The notes: generated from the letters alone by a model not told the origin. 33,363 nucleotides of DNA from Roseovarius sp. (GCA_016278295.1 JADQCC010000311.1:1-33363); one strand, 5' to 3'. Shown: positions 1-9,363, counted from the first letter of the stretch. Program-made: numbers and translations.

Positions 1-1
1 G

Positions 2-1507
2 AGGCGCACGCTCGATCTTACCGCCGCCGAGCAGGCCGATTTCCTGCGCGAATTCGGCGCGCTGTTGGCCCCCCATCACGAGGCGCGGCTCGACATGGCG
101 CTGTGGCGCGGGCTCGATGATGCCGTCCTGATGCTGCCGCTGGTGAGCGAGGCCGCGCGCGCCCGCGCCGAGACACGGATGCGGGTGGCCGAGTCCGGCC
201 CCGATGGTGTGAGCGCGACCGAGGCCCGCGACCCCGGCATCGCCTTCGCGCTGTTCGAGCATTATCTCGACCGCTCTGCCGAGGACGCCATCGCAGTGCT
301 GTTGCGCCAGAGCCGGATCAAGGGCGGGTTGGGCGCGCCCGAGCGCTGGGCCGGATGGCGCCGCGCGCTGGCCCGCCAGGCGATGCGCGACGGAGAGGCG
401 GCGCGCGCCTACGAGATCGCGGCGCTGCACCAGCTTGTCGAGGGCGCCAATTACGCCGATCTCGAATGGCTCGCGGGCTATATCGCGCTCACCCGTCTGG
501 GCGAGCCCGACCTCGCGCGCGATCATTTTCAGCGCTTCCGCGCCGCCGTCAGCACGCCGATTTCGCGCGGGCGGGCAGGCTATTGGCTGGGCCGGGCGAT
601 CGAGGCCGGCGGCGACGCCGAGGCCGCGCGCGCGGCCTATGCCGGAGGGGCGGACTACCCCACGAGCTTTTACGGGCTGCTCGCGGCGGAACGGACCGGG
701 CGCGACATCACCGAACGGATTTCGGGTGCCGGGACCGTCCCGCCGTGGCGCGAGGCGGATTTCGCGCGCACCGACCTGCACGAGATCGTCACGCTGGCGC
801 TCGACATGGGCGATACCGCGCTTGCCCGACAATTCCTGCTGCGCCTCGCCGAGACCCAGGACAGGCCGGGCCTGGAGCGGATGGGCGCCATGCTCGAAGA
901 AATCGGCACACCCTACCTGCGGGTCGAGCTGGGCAAGGCGGCGGCGGAGCGCGGCATCGTCATCCCCTCCACCTATTACCCTCTCCACCCCCTGACCGGG
1001 ATGGGCATGCCGGTGCCGGTGGAATGGGCACTCGCCATCGCCCGGCGCGAGAGCGAGTTCAACCCCGTGGTGATGAGCAGCGCCGGTGCGCGCGGGCTGA
1101 TGCAGCTCATGCCCGCCACCGCGCGCGAGATGGCCCGCGACACCGGTCTCGAAACGGATGCCGGGCGGCTGGTGACGGACTGGCGCCACAATGTGCGGCT
1201 CGGCACGGCCTATCTGGCGCGGTTGCGGGCACGCTATGACGGCAATCCGCTGCTTGTCGCGGCCGCATACAATGCCGGGCCGTCGCGGGTGGCGGACTGG
1301 ATCGAGACCTATGGCGATCCGCGGCGCATGGCCCCCGAGGCGGTGATCGACTGGATCGAGCACCTGCCCTTTCGCGAGACGCGCAACTACGTCATGCGCG
1401 TGGCCGAGAGCCTGCCAATCTATCGCGCCCGGCTTGGCCAACCGGCGCTGCCGCGGCCCTTCTCTCGGGAAATCGGGGGGCGCGGCAACGCGCGCGTGAC
1501 GGACTGA
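2..1507 (+). CDS. Soluble lytic murein transglycosylase (5' truncated by window edge)
   Basis: The frame stays open upstream of the listed ATG to the window edge (RRTLDLTAAEQADFLREFGALLAPHHEARLD...). SLT motifs: ARRESEFNPVVMSSAGARGLMQLMPATA and AAYNAGPSRV. Confidence 0.92.
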   Translation, partial: RRTLDLTAAEQADFLREFGALLAPHHEARLDMALWRGLDDAVLMLPLVSEAARARAETRMRVAESGPDGVSATEARDPGIAFALFEHYLDRSAEDAIAVLLRQSRIKGGLGAPERWAGWRRALARQAMRDGEAARAYEIAALHQLVEGANYADLEWLAGYIALTRLGEPDLARDHFQRFRAAVSTPISRGRAGYWLGRAIEAGGDAEAARAAYAGGADYPTSFYGLLAAERTGRDITERISGAGTVPPWREADFARTDLHEIVTLALDMGDTALARQFLLRLAETQDRPGLERMGAMLEEIGTPYLRVELGKAAAERGIVIPSTYYPLHPLTGMGMPVPVEWALAIARRESEFNPVVMSSAGARGLMQLMPATAREMARDTGLETDAGRLVTDWRHNVRLGTAYLARLRARYDGNPLLVAAAYNAGPSRVADWIETYGDPRRMAPEAVIDWIEHLPFRETRNYVMRVAESLPIYRARLGQPALPRPFSREIGGRGNARVTD

Positions 1508-1567
1508 CCGCGCCCGACGGCGCACCGGCAGCACATCAGACAGACCCCGCCGCCCGCTGCGCGTGCC

Positions 1568-2428
1568 TCACGCCGACAGCCACCGCACCGTGCCCATGCC
1601 GCCGGTTTCGTAGCCGCCCAGCGACGCCGCCTTGGCGGCGATCACCTCGGAGCGCATGAACCCCACCAGCGCCTGCACCGGTTCGGTGAAATAGGCGCGC
1701 CGGTCAATGAGCAGATCGAACCGCTCGCGCAGAAGCGGGCGAAACACCAGCCGGAACTGCCGCGCCATCGCCTCGATCCCGAGTGTCGCCTCGGCCTCGC
1801 CCGCCGCCACCGCCGCCGCCGCGTCGCTCTCGGTATGGGCGGGGCTGGCAGGGGCAGAGAGGTCCGTGGATGTCAGCCCCGCCTCTGCCATCAGCCGCGC
1901 GAAAAGCGCCGTGGCGCCTGCCCCCTCCTGCCGCAGGATCACCCGCCGCCCGCGCAGGTCGGCGAAATCCCGCACCATGTCGGCCACCTGTGGCGCGAGG
2001 ATCAGCCCCCGCACCCGCGTGGCCCAGCCGACGAGCACCGCGTCGCGCAGTCCCCGCGCCTCCAGTGTCGCGATGTTCCAGTCTTCCTCGCCGGGGATGT
2101 GCAGCCCCGCCACCGCCGCCTCACCCCGGCAATAGGCGTCGAGCCCGCCCATGCTGCCGTTCCACAGCGTCGCCAGCGCCGATCCGCTCTCGCGCAGCGC
2201 CCAGTCGAGCAGCGGATCGTGCGAGCCGGTGACCACGCCGGGGCGCGCGGGCGGTTGCCGCGCGTCCTCGCCCTCGATCCAGGCGGTGATCTCGGTTTGG
2301 GGAAACAGCAGCTTGCCCGTCACCTTGCGATGCGGGATCTCGCCCGCCGCGACCATGTCATAGACCTTGCGTTCGCGCACGCGCAGCAGGTCGGCGACTT
2401 CCTTGGTGGTCAGGTAGCTGGGGTCCAT
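1568..2428 (-). CDS. Excisionase/MerR-type HTH regulator with C-terminal PBP-like (molybdate-binding-protein-like) ligand domain
   Basis: N-terminus MDPSYLTTKEVADLLRVRERKVYDMVAAGEIPHRKVTGKLLFPQTEITAWI is a helix_turn_helix_17-type domain; the rest resembles a periplasmic-binding-like fold. Confidence 0.8.
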   Translation of the reverse strand: MDPSYLTTKEVADLLRVRERKVYDMVAAGEIPHRKVTGKLLFPQTEITAWIEGEDARQPPARPGVVTGSHDPLLDWALRESGSALATLWNGSMGGLDAYCRGEAAVAGLHIPGEEDWNIATLEARGLRDAVLVGWATRVRGLILAPQVADMVRDFADLRGRRVILRQEGAGATALFARLMAEAGLTSTDLSAPASPAHTESDAAAAVAAGEAEATLGIEAMARQFRLVFRPLLRERFDLLIDRRAYFTEPVQALVGFMRSEVIAAKAASLGGYETGGMGTVRWLSA

Positions 2429-2502
2429 CGGCTCTCGGCGATCGCTTGGGGCTTTCCCCGGTCCTAGCCGATCCGGGCGGGGAAATCAGCAGGAAAGCGC
2501 GT

Positions 2503-3387
2503 TCAGAGCCGGTTCACCGGCAGCTTTAGCATCGGGATGCCGTCGCGGTCCCTGGGCACTTCGCCCGCGCGCATGTTGACCTGTAGCGAGGGCAGGATCA
2601 GCCGCGGCATGGCCAATTGCGCGTCGCGCTCGGTGCGGAACTTTACAAACTCTTCCTTCGTCTTGCCGCCGCCTACATGGATGTTGTGCGCCTTTTCCTC
2701 GGCCACCGTGGTCTCCCACTGGATATCGCGGCCATTCGGGCCATAGTCGTGGCACATGAAGAGGCGCATCTCGTCCGGGAGGGTCAGCACGCGCCGGATG
2801 CTGTCATACAATTCGCCCGCGTCCCCGCCGGGGAAATCGGCGCGTGCCGAGCCGCCATCGGGCATGAACAGCGTATCGCCGACAAAGGCGGCGTCGCCCA
2901 TCACATGGGTCATGCAGGCGGGCGTGTGGCCGGGCGTGTGCATGGCAAAGCAGGTCATGCCACCCACGCTGTAGGTGTCTCCCTCCCCGAACAGCCGGTC
3001 AAACTGGCTGCCGTCGCGCTGGAACTCGGTGCCCTCGTTGAAAATCTTGCCGAACACGTCCTGCACCACGAGGATATTCTCGCCGATGCCGATCTTGCCG
3101 CCCAATTTCTCCTGGATATAGGGGGCCGCCGACAGGTGGTCGGCATGGACATGGGTCTCGATGATCCATTCGGGGCTCAGCCCCTCACGCTCGATATGGG
3201 CGATGATCGCGTCGGCATGGTCATGGGTGATCCGCCCCGCCGCCATGTCGATATCCATCACCGGATCGACCACCGCGCAGGCTGTCGATCCGGGGTCTTT
3301 CACCACGTAGCTGATCGTGTTGGTGGCCTCGTCGAAGAACGCCTCGATCTGCGGTTTGACATCCATGTTCACGGGATAGCCGGTCAT
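2503..3387 (-). CDS. MBL-fold metallo-hydrolase, persulfide dioxygenase/Blh-like
   Basis: THVHADHLSAA and TPGHTPACMTHVMGDAAFVGDTLF metal motifs; start MTGYPVNMD at 3387 with a purine-rich RBS; overlaps the upstream YeeE gene by 4 nt (ATGA). Confidence 0.88.
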   Translation of the reverse strand: MTGYPVNMDVKPQIEAFFDEATNTISYVVKDPGSTACAVVDPVMDIDMAAGRITHDHADAIIAHIEREGLSPEWIIETHVHADHLSAAPYIQEKLGGKIGIGENILVVQDVFGKIFNEGTEFQRDGSQFDRLFGEGDTYSVGGMTCFAMHTPGHTPACMTHVMGDAAFVGDTLFMPDGGSARADFPGGDAGELYDSIRRVLTLPDEMRLFMCHDYGPNGRDIQWETTVAEEKAHNIHVGGGKTKEEFVKFRTERDAQLAMPRLILPSLQVNMRAGEVPRDRDGIPMLKLPVNRL

Positions 3388-3818
3388 GCCACTGCCCCCT
3401 TTCCTGTCTGTCTGTCCCTGATTGCGCGCGCCACCCACAGCCCCGCGAGCAGCGCCGCGACGAAACCCGCAACCTCTACCTTGCCCGAGCCGAGCGCCGG
3501 AATCGCCGCCCCCGGGCAGAACCCCGCGATGCCCCAGCCGATGCCGAATACGGCCGACCCGCCGACCAGCCGCGCGTCGATGGCGCGCGCCGTGGGCAGT
3601 TGGAAACGCTCTTCGAGCACGGGTTTATCACGTCGCAGCACGATGCGGTAGCCGATGAACGTGGTCGCCAGCGCGCCGCCCATGACGAAGATGAGGCTCG
3701 GATCCCAGGTGCCCGCGATGTCGAAGAAGTTGAGCACCTTGGCCGGGTTGATCATGCCCGAGATAGCAATCCCCACGCCAAAGATGAGCCCGACGATGAA
3801 AGCCGAAAGAAACCGCAT
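3384..3818 (-). CDS. YeeE/YedE (DUF6691-type) sulfur-transport-like membrane protein
   Basis: Multi-TM; FLSAFIVGLIFGVGIAISGMINPAKVLNFFDIAGTWDPSLIFVMGGAL and FGIGWGIAGFCPGAAI. Confidence 0.88.
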   Translation of the reverse strand: MRFLSAFIVGLIFGVGIAISGMINPAKVLNFFDIAGTWDPSLIFVMGGALATTFIGYRIVLRRDKPVLEERFQLPTARAIDARLVGGSAVFGIGWGIAGFCPGAAIPALGSGKVEVAGFVAALLAGLWVARAIRDRQTGKGAVA

Positions 3819-3821
3819 GGC

Positions 3822-4262
3822 TCAGCCCCCCACCACGTGACGGATGACATAGACAGTGATCGCACAGGTAATCATGAAGGTCGCCGTCGCCACCATCGAC
3901 CGCGGCGAGAGCCGCGCATTCCCGCACACCCCGTGCCCCGATGTGCAGCCCGAGCCGAAGGTCACGCCGACCCCGACGATAAAGCCCCCGGCAAGGATCA
4001 TCGGCCAGCTCACCGGCACCTCCACCGCGGGCATCTGTCCGGTCAGCGCCAACACCAGCAGCGGCCCCGCGATCATCCCGGCGACCATCGCCGCGCGCCA
4101 GCCCCTGTCGCCCGGCGCGGTGCCCGCGATCAGCCCCGACAGGATGCCCGTGGCCCCCATGATCCGCCCCTGAAAGAACATCAGCAAAACCGCCGACAGC
4201 CCGATCAGCGCACCGCCCGCCAGCGATTGCAGCGGCGTGAACTCCGTCTCTAGCCCCGTCAT
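3822..4262 (-). CDS. YeeE/YedE family sulfur-transport-like membrane protein
   Basis: MTGLETEFTPLQSLAGGALIGLSAVLLMFFQGRIMGATGIL...FGSGCTSGHGVCGNARLSPRS; conserved Cys/His in GSGCTSGHGVCG. Confidence 0.88.
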   Translation of the reverse strand: MTGLETEFTPLQSLAGGALIGLSAVLLMFFQGRIMGATGILSGLIAGTAPGDRGWRAAMVAGMIAGPLLVLALTGQMPAVEVPVSWPMILAGGFIVGVGVTFGSGCTSGHGVCGNARLSPRSMVATATFMITCAITVYVIRHVVGG

Positions 4263-4315
4263 CCCGTTGTCCTCTCGTCCTTGCCGGCCCCCGCCCGGAC
4301 GCGGCATCGTCTACA

Positions 4316-4359
4316 CATATCCGATAATGAATATATGCACCCGCCCACGATTTTTACAA
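4316..4359 (-). promoter_or_regulatory. Candidate minus-strand promoter (-35 TTGTAA, 18-nt spacer, -10 TATATT) overlapped by AT-rich inverted repeat CATAT-N12-ATATG
   Basis: -35 at 4354-4359 and -10 at 4330-4335 (reverse complements); palindrome arms at 4316-4320 and 4333-4337; upstream of the YeeE start at 4262. Confidence 0.45.
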
Positions 4360-4394
4360 GGCAATCGCGCGATCCACGCGAATGTGACCGCCGC

Positions 4395-5885
4395 TCAGCC
4401 CGCCGCGCGGCCTGCTCGCAGGGTGCCGCGGGTGATCGCGACGATGCTGATGACCGTGAGGGCCCAGAAGAACCACGTGATCGGGCCGCGCAGCAATATG
4501 TCCGGGCTGCCGCCCGACATCAGCATGGATTGCCGGAAATTATCCTCCAGCAGCGGCCCAAGGATGAAGGCGATCAGGAACGGGGCCGCCGGGATGTGAT
4601 AGCGCCCCATGACGAACCCGACCCACCCCATCGCGAACATCACGCCCACGTCGAAGATGTTGTTGTTGACCGCGAACACCCCGTAGATGCACAGCACCAG
4701 CACCATCGGCATCAGGATGCGCTTGGGGATGTCGGCCACGGGCCGAAAGCCGCGAATGGCCAGCCCGCCGACGATGAACAGGATGCCCGACGACAGGATC
4801 AGGCCGATGAACAGGCCATAGATGATATCGACGTTCAGCACGAACATCATCGGCCCCGGTTGCAGCCCGTGCACCATGAAGGCGCCGATGATGATCGCGG
4901 TGATCACGTCGCCCGGCACGCCCAGCGCCAGCAGCGGAATGAGCGTCGCCCCCGCCACGCCGTTATTGCCCGCCTCCGACGCCGCGACGCCCTCGATCTC
5001 GCCCTTGCCGAAATTCGCGCGGTTGGGCGATTTGCGCCGCGCCTCGGAATAGCTCAGAAACGCCGCCGGCGCCGCGCCGATGCCGGGGATGGAGCCGAGG
5101 AACACCCCGATGAAACTGCCCCTTATGATCGAGCGGAAACAGCGTTTGTATTCCGCGAACGTCACCCATTTGCTGCCCAGCTTCTGCACCTTGCCGACGT
5201 GCCCGGTGGGGTGCCAGACCATGTTGATCACCTCGGGGATGGCAAACAGGCCGATCAGCACGGCGATGAAATTCAGCCCGCCCATCAGGTTCGGATCGCC
5301 AAAGGTGAAGCGGTTGGTGCCGTAAACCAGATCAAGACCGATGGTGGCCAGAAGCAGCCCCAACAGCGCCGACAGCGCACCGCGCAGCAGGCTCTCGCCA
5401 GACACCCCCGCGATGATGGTGAGCGAAAAGAGGATCAGCGCAAAGAATTCCGGCGGGCCAAAGCTCAGCGCAAAGGAGGCGAGGAATCCGGCAAAGAAAA
5501 TGAGCGCGAGGTTCGACACGAAATCCGCCGTGCACGACGCCCAGAGCGCCATGCCGAGCGCGCGCCCCGCCTCGCCGCGTTCCGCCATCGGGTGACCGTC
5601 GAGGATGGTGGCGGATGACGCGGGCGTTCCCGGCGTCTTGATGAGGATCGCGGGGATCGAGCCACCGAAAATGCCGCCCTTGTAGACGCCCAGCAGCAGC
5701 AGGATGCCGTTGATCGGCGCCATCGGAAAGGTGAAGGGCAGCGCCAGCGCCACCGCCATCGTCGCCGAGATGCCGGGGATCGCGCCGCCGATCACGCCAA
5801 TCACGATGCCGATGACCAGCGACAGGAACGCCTCGAAATTACCGACAAGGGCCAGCCCCGCCATGACGCTGTCAAAAAGGCTCAT
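4395..5885 (-). CDS. tctA: Tripartite tricarboxylate transporter large permease TctA
   Basis: 496 aa; GGAIPGISATMAVALALPFTFPM and IPGIGAAPAAFLSY motifs typical of TctA. Confidence 0.95.
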   Translation of the reverse strand: MSLFDSVMAGLALVGNFEAFLSLVIGIVIGVIGGAIPGISATMAVALALPFTFPMAPINGILLLLGVYKGGIFGGSIPAILIKTPGTPASSATILDGHPMAERGEAGRALGMALWASCTADFVSNLALIFFAGFLASFALSFGPPEFFALILFSLTIIAGVSGESLLRGALSALLGLLLATIGLDLVYGTNRFTFGDPNLMGGLNFIAVLIGLFAIPEVINMVWHPTGHVGKVQKLGSKWVTFAEYKRCFRSIIRGSFIGVFLGSIPGIGAAPAAFLSYSEARRKSPNRANFGKGEIEGVAASEAGNNGVAGATLIPLLALGVPGDVITAIIIGAFMVHGLQPGPMMFVLNVDIIYGLFIGLILSSGILFIVGGLAIRGFRPVADIPKRILMPMVLVLCIYGVFAVNNNIFDVGVMFAMGWVGFVMGRYHIPAAPFLIAFILGPLLEDNFRQSMLMSGGSPDILLRGPITWFFWALTVISIVAITRGTLRAGRAAG

Positions 5886-6373
5886 GGCAGTCTTACCAGT
5901 TCACCCTGCGGGATGGCGACGCTCGCCACATGCGCAAAGAAGGCATAGAGGATAAGCGGCACCACCACGGCGCAGACCACCGCCGCCGCCGGGTGGCGCG
6001 TCCTGACCAGAAAGGCCAGCGCGACGAAGGCCAGCATCGAGGTCCAGACCAGGCCGAGCCAGGGCATCACCCGGAAACTCGCCACCATCAGCACCGCCAT
6101 CGCCGCGAGGCGCAGCATGCCCTGACGGGGATCGTCGATCGGCTCGTTCACCGGCGCGCCGCCGCCTATCCGCTGCCGCCCCGTCAGCAAAAGCCCAAGA
6201 CCGACCAGCCCTGTCAATCCACCGAGGATATAGGGCCAGAACAACGGCGACAGCACGATATTGCGCACATTGCTGGGCGAGGACACCCAGTTCGGAATGG
6301 CGTAAAGGATGAGAAAAAGGGCCGCGAGAATGGCCCCGATGCCAAGCTGCAACTGCATTGCCCGATGGCTCAC
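5882..6373 (-). CDS. tctB: Tripartite tricarboxylate transporter small permease TctB (probable GTG start)
   Basis: Small 4-TM protein overlapping tctA by 4 nt and located between tctA and tctC. Confidence 0.85.
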   Translation of the reverse strand: MSHRAMQLQLGIGAILAALFLILYAIPNWVSSPSNVRNIVLSPLFWPYILGGLTGLVGLGLLLTGRQRIGGGAPVNEPIDDPRQGMLRLAAMAVLMVASFRVMPWLGLVWTSMLAFVALAFLVRTRHPAAAVVCAVVVPLILYAFFAHVASVAIPQGELVRLP

Positions 6374-6409
6374 ACCTGACCCTCCCCGATCAGATAACGG
6401 CTGGAATTG

Positions 6410-6436
6410 TCCGGGCGCATGTCAGCCGCGCCCGGA
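6410..6436 (-). terminator. 9-bp perfect stem-loop between tctC and tctB
   Basis: TCCGGGCGC-ATGTCAGCC-GCGCCCGGA; no U-tract, so possibly an mRNA-stabilising/attenuating hairpin. Confidence 0.5.
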
Positions 6437-6454
6437 GCGTTTGTCAATCGGGCC

Positions 6455-7432
6455 TCAGCCTTCGATCCGCATGCCCAGCTTGTCCACCAGCGCGCGGAAG
6501 GTGTTGTATTGCTGCTCGATGAAGTCGTTGGCGTCTTCCGGGCTCATCACCTCGATGACCGAACCGCGCGCGGTCATCTGCTCGACGAACTTTTCGTTTC
6601 CGGCCGCCTCGGCAATCCACTCGCCCCATTTCGCGGCCACGTCATCGGGCAGGTCATCCGGCCCGGCGATGCCGGTCCAGCCCACCAGTTGCCGCAAGTC
6701 CGGCTTGCCGAGGCTGCTCGCCGACGGCGCGTCGAACCCCGGCACCGGCTCGTCCGTGGTCACCATCAGCGGCTTCAATTGGCCATTGGCCACGAAACTC
6801 GCCAGCGCGGATGTGTTCGTGCACAGGAACGTCGCCGTGCCGTTGAGCACCGCAGTCGCGGCGGCCCCACCCCCCTTTTGCGGGATATGCGTGGCCTTTT
6901 CCAGCGGGTCCTTGACGCCGAATTCATCGAGCACGAAGACCGCCGCCAGGTGCAGCATGGAGCCCACGCCCGAAGAGCTATAGCTGGTGCCCTCGCTCTC
7001 GGTGAGGTTGACCAGGTCTTCCATGGTCTCGATGCCGGAATCGGGCCGCACGGCGCAGGCCACCGGGTTGATCTCGTAGACCGTGACAAAGCGGAAATCG
7101 TCGAGCGTGTAGGGCAGCGTCGCCTTCATCGCCGGGTTCACCGAATGCGAGCCGACGCGCGCGAACAGCATCGTGTAGCCATCCGGCTTGGCGTTTTGCA
7201 CCGCGACCGAGCCGGTCGCGCCTCCCGCGCCGGTGATGTTGGACATCACCAGCGTGCCGCCCACGGCGCGGCCCAACGGCTCGGCGATGGTGCGCGCCGA
7301 GATATCGGTCGCGCCGCCCGCGCCATAGGGGATGATCATGTTGATCGGGCGTTCGGGATATTCGGCCAGCGCTGGCGCCGCCGCCAGCCCCAGCCCGACG
7401 ACAAGCGCCGCCGCGAATGATTTCATTGTCAT
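6455..7432 (-). CDS. tctC: Tripartite tricarboxylate transporter substrate-binding protein TctC (Bug family)
   Basis: Signal peptide MTMKSFAAALVVGLGLAAAPALA; YPERPINMIIPYGAGGATDISARTIAEPLG is the Bug signature. Confidence 0.95.
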   Translation of the reverse strand: MTMKSFAAALVVGLGLAAAPALAEYPERPINMIIPYGAGGATDISARTIAEPLGRAVGGTLVMSNITGAGGATGSVAVQNAKPDGYTMLFARVGSHSVNPAMKATLPYTLDDFRFVTVYEINPVACAVRPDSGIETMEDLVNLTESEGTSYSSSGVGSMLHLAAVFVLDEFGVKDPLEKATHIPQKGGGAAATAVLNGTATFLCTNTSALASFVANGQLKPLMVTTDEPVPGFDAPSASSLGKPDLRQLVGWTGIAGPDDLPDDVAAKWGEWIAEAAGNEKFVEQMTARGSVIEVMSPEDANDFIEQQYNTFRALVDKLGMRIEG

Positions 7433-7684
7433 GTTTCCCTCCTTTAGCGTGTTGGATTGATCTTGCGCAGGCTATCCGTTGTCTATTTTCAAGCAACCCG
7501 CATCTTGCATCTGGCGTGGGGCAAACGCATCGTTTTCGCATCACCAAACGGAAGAATTTTCTCCTTATGCTCAAGTCCCGCTGCAGGAACATTGCAGGAT
7601 AGACACCGTAGCGATTGCGATTTTTCCAGATTCATGATTAACGGTAAGAGTGATTTAATATAAGCAATATTCCATTACATATTA

Positions 7685-7695
7685 CGTTAGTAACG
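7685..7695. promoter_or_regulatory. Candidate operator CGTTAGTAACG in the AT-rich lysR/tctC intergenic region
   Basis: 5+1+5 perfect inverted repeat about 20 bp upstream of the LysR start in a divergent region. Confidence 0.3.
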
Positions 7696-7714
7696 CTTAC
7701 GATAAGGGCAAGCC

Positions 7715-8620
7715 ATGTCAATCCGGCGCCTCCGCACCCTGATCGCCGTGGACGAGCACAAGACCTTCAGCGCCGCCGCCGATGCGGTATTCGTGACCCA
7801 TGCCGCCGTCAGCCAGCAGATGCGCAGCCTCGAAGAAGAGTGGGGCGTGGCGCTGTTCGACCGCTCCCGCCGCACGCCCGAGCTGACACCGGTGGGCCGC
7901 GCGCTCGTGGCGCGCGCGCGCGAAATACTGCGCGCCTATGACGGGCTCTTGCCCTCGGTCATGGGGGATGAGGGGTTCCAGGGCGAAATCTCGCTCGGGG
8001 CGGTGCCGATGACGCTGACCGGCCTGACGCCACTGTCGGTGCGACTGTTGAAGCAGCGCTTTCCCGACCTGCATGTGCGCATCGTGCCGGGCATGACCAC
8101 GCAACTGATCGCCGAGGTCGAGCGCGGCGCGCTCGATTGCGGGGTCCTGTCCCGGCAGGGACCGTTGCCGCCGGGGATCGACCATGCCGACATCGCCCGC
8201 GAACCGATGGAGCTTCTGGCCCCCGAGGACACGACCGGCGACGACGTGCGCGCGCTCCTGGCCGCGCATCCCTTCATCCGCTTCAGCCGCGATGCGGTGG
8301 TGGGCGGGTTGATCGACGGCTGGCTGCGCGACAACCGGATCGCCGTCGATGTCACGATGGAATTGCAGGGGCTCGAGGCGATCTCGAGCATGGTGCTCGC
8401 CGGGCTCGGCGTGTCGATCGTGCCCGCGCGCTGCGTGCGCGGGGCAAGCCCGCTGCCCCTGCGCCGCCTGCCCCTGCCCACGGGCGCGCCGGTGCGGCAG
8501 CTCACGCTTGCGCATCGCCGCGACAACCCCCGCCTGCGCGTGATCGAGGCGATCCATGCCGCGCTGCTTGGTGCGGTCGGGATCGGCACCTTCCGCCCCG
8601 GCGCGGGGGCCGCGCCATGA
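7715..8620 (+). CDS. LysR-family transcriptional regulator
   Basis: N-terminal wHTH: MSIRRLRTLIAVDEHKTFSAAADAVFVTHAAVSQQMRSLEEEWGVALFDRSRR. Confidence 0.95.
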   Translation: MSIRRLRTLIAVDEHKTFSAAADAVFVTHAAVSQQMRSLEEEWGVALFDRSRRTPELTPVGRALVARAREILRAYDGLLPSVMGDEGFQGEISLGAVPMTLTGLTPLSVRLLKQRFPDLHVRIVPGMTTQLIAEVERGALDCGVLSRQGPLPPGIDHADIAREPMELLAPEDTTGDDVRALLAAHPFIRFSRDAVVGGLIDGWLRDNRIAVDVTMELQGLEAISSMVLAGLGVSIVPARCVRGASPLPLRRLPLPTGAPVRQLTLAHRRDNPRLRVIEAIHAALLGAVGIGTFRPGAGAAP

Positions 8621-9360
8621 GCCCAGAGACGATCCTTGCGGTGGTCGCCGGCGCGGCGGCGGGCGGGCTCATCAACGGGCTGGCGGGCTTTGGCACCGCG
8701 CTCTTTGCGCTGGGCTTCTTTCTCAACGTCATGCCCCCGGTGCAGGCGGTGGCGGTGGTGGTGGTGCTCTCGGCGCTCACCGGGCTTCAGGGCCTGTGGG
8801 TGGTGCGCCACGCCATCGGCGCCAACACGCGGCGGCTGGCGCGCTTCCTGATCCCCGGCGTGCTGGGCATCCCGCTGGGCGTGCTGGCGCTGTCGGTGCT
8901 GGACGCGCGCAGCCTCAAGCTGATGATCGCGGGGTTCCTGATCCTCTATGGCGGCTATTTCAGCCTGCGCACCCGGCTGCCCCGGTTCGAGCGGCCAACG
9001 CCCGTCTGGGACATGGCGGTGGGACTGTCCGGCGGCATCCTCGGGGGGGCGGCGTCGCTCTCGGGGGCGCTGCCGATGATGTGGTGCGCCCTGCGCCCCT
9101 GGCCCAAGGCCGAGACGCGCGCCGTGCTGCAACCGTTCAACGTGACCGTCCTGGCGCTCACCGCGGCGGCGCTGGCGCTCAAGGGTGCCTACACGCGCGA
9201 GACCCTGCTCTACATCGCCCTCGCGCTGCCGGTTTCGGTCATCGCCGCGCAGGCCGGCATCGCGATCTTTCGCCGCCTGCCCGATGCGGCATTCCGCCGG
9301 CTGCTGATCGCGATGACATTCATTTCCGGGGCCGTGCTTTTGGCGCGCGAACTGATCTGA
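8617..9360 (+). CDS. TSUP/TauE-SafE family membrane exporter
   Basis: MSPETILAVVAGAAAGGLINGLAGFGTALFALGFFLNVMPP...GLSGGILGGAASLSGALPMMWCALRPW; ATGA overlap with lysR. Confidence 0.88.
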   Translation: MSPETILAVVAGAAAGGLINGLAGFGTALFALGFFLNVMPPVQAVAVVVVLSALTGLQGLWVVRHAIGANTRRLARFLIPGVLGIPLGVLALSVLDARSLKLMIAGFLILYGGYFSLRTRLPRFERPTPVWDMAVGLSGGILGGAASLSGALPMMWCALRPWPKAETRAVLQPFNVTVLALTAAALALKGAYTRETLLYIALALPVSVIAAQAGIAIFRRLPDAAFRRLLIAMTFISGAVLLARELI

Positions 9361-9363
9361 CGG

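Noticed and set aside
2617-3651. 344-aa plus-strand ORF over MBL/yeeE genes
   Set aside because: Spurious antisense frame spanning two good minus-strand genes.
4281-5618. 445-aa plus-strand ORF
   Set aside because: Antisense to tctA; composition (H, R, D, Q repeats) is that of a mirrored frame.
7936-9132. 398-aa minus ORF antisense to lysR/TSUP
   Set aside because: Spans two unrelated well-supported plus-strand genes and lacks domain content.
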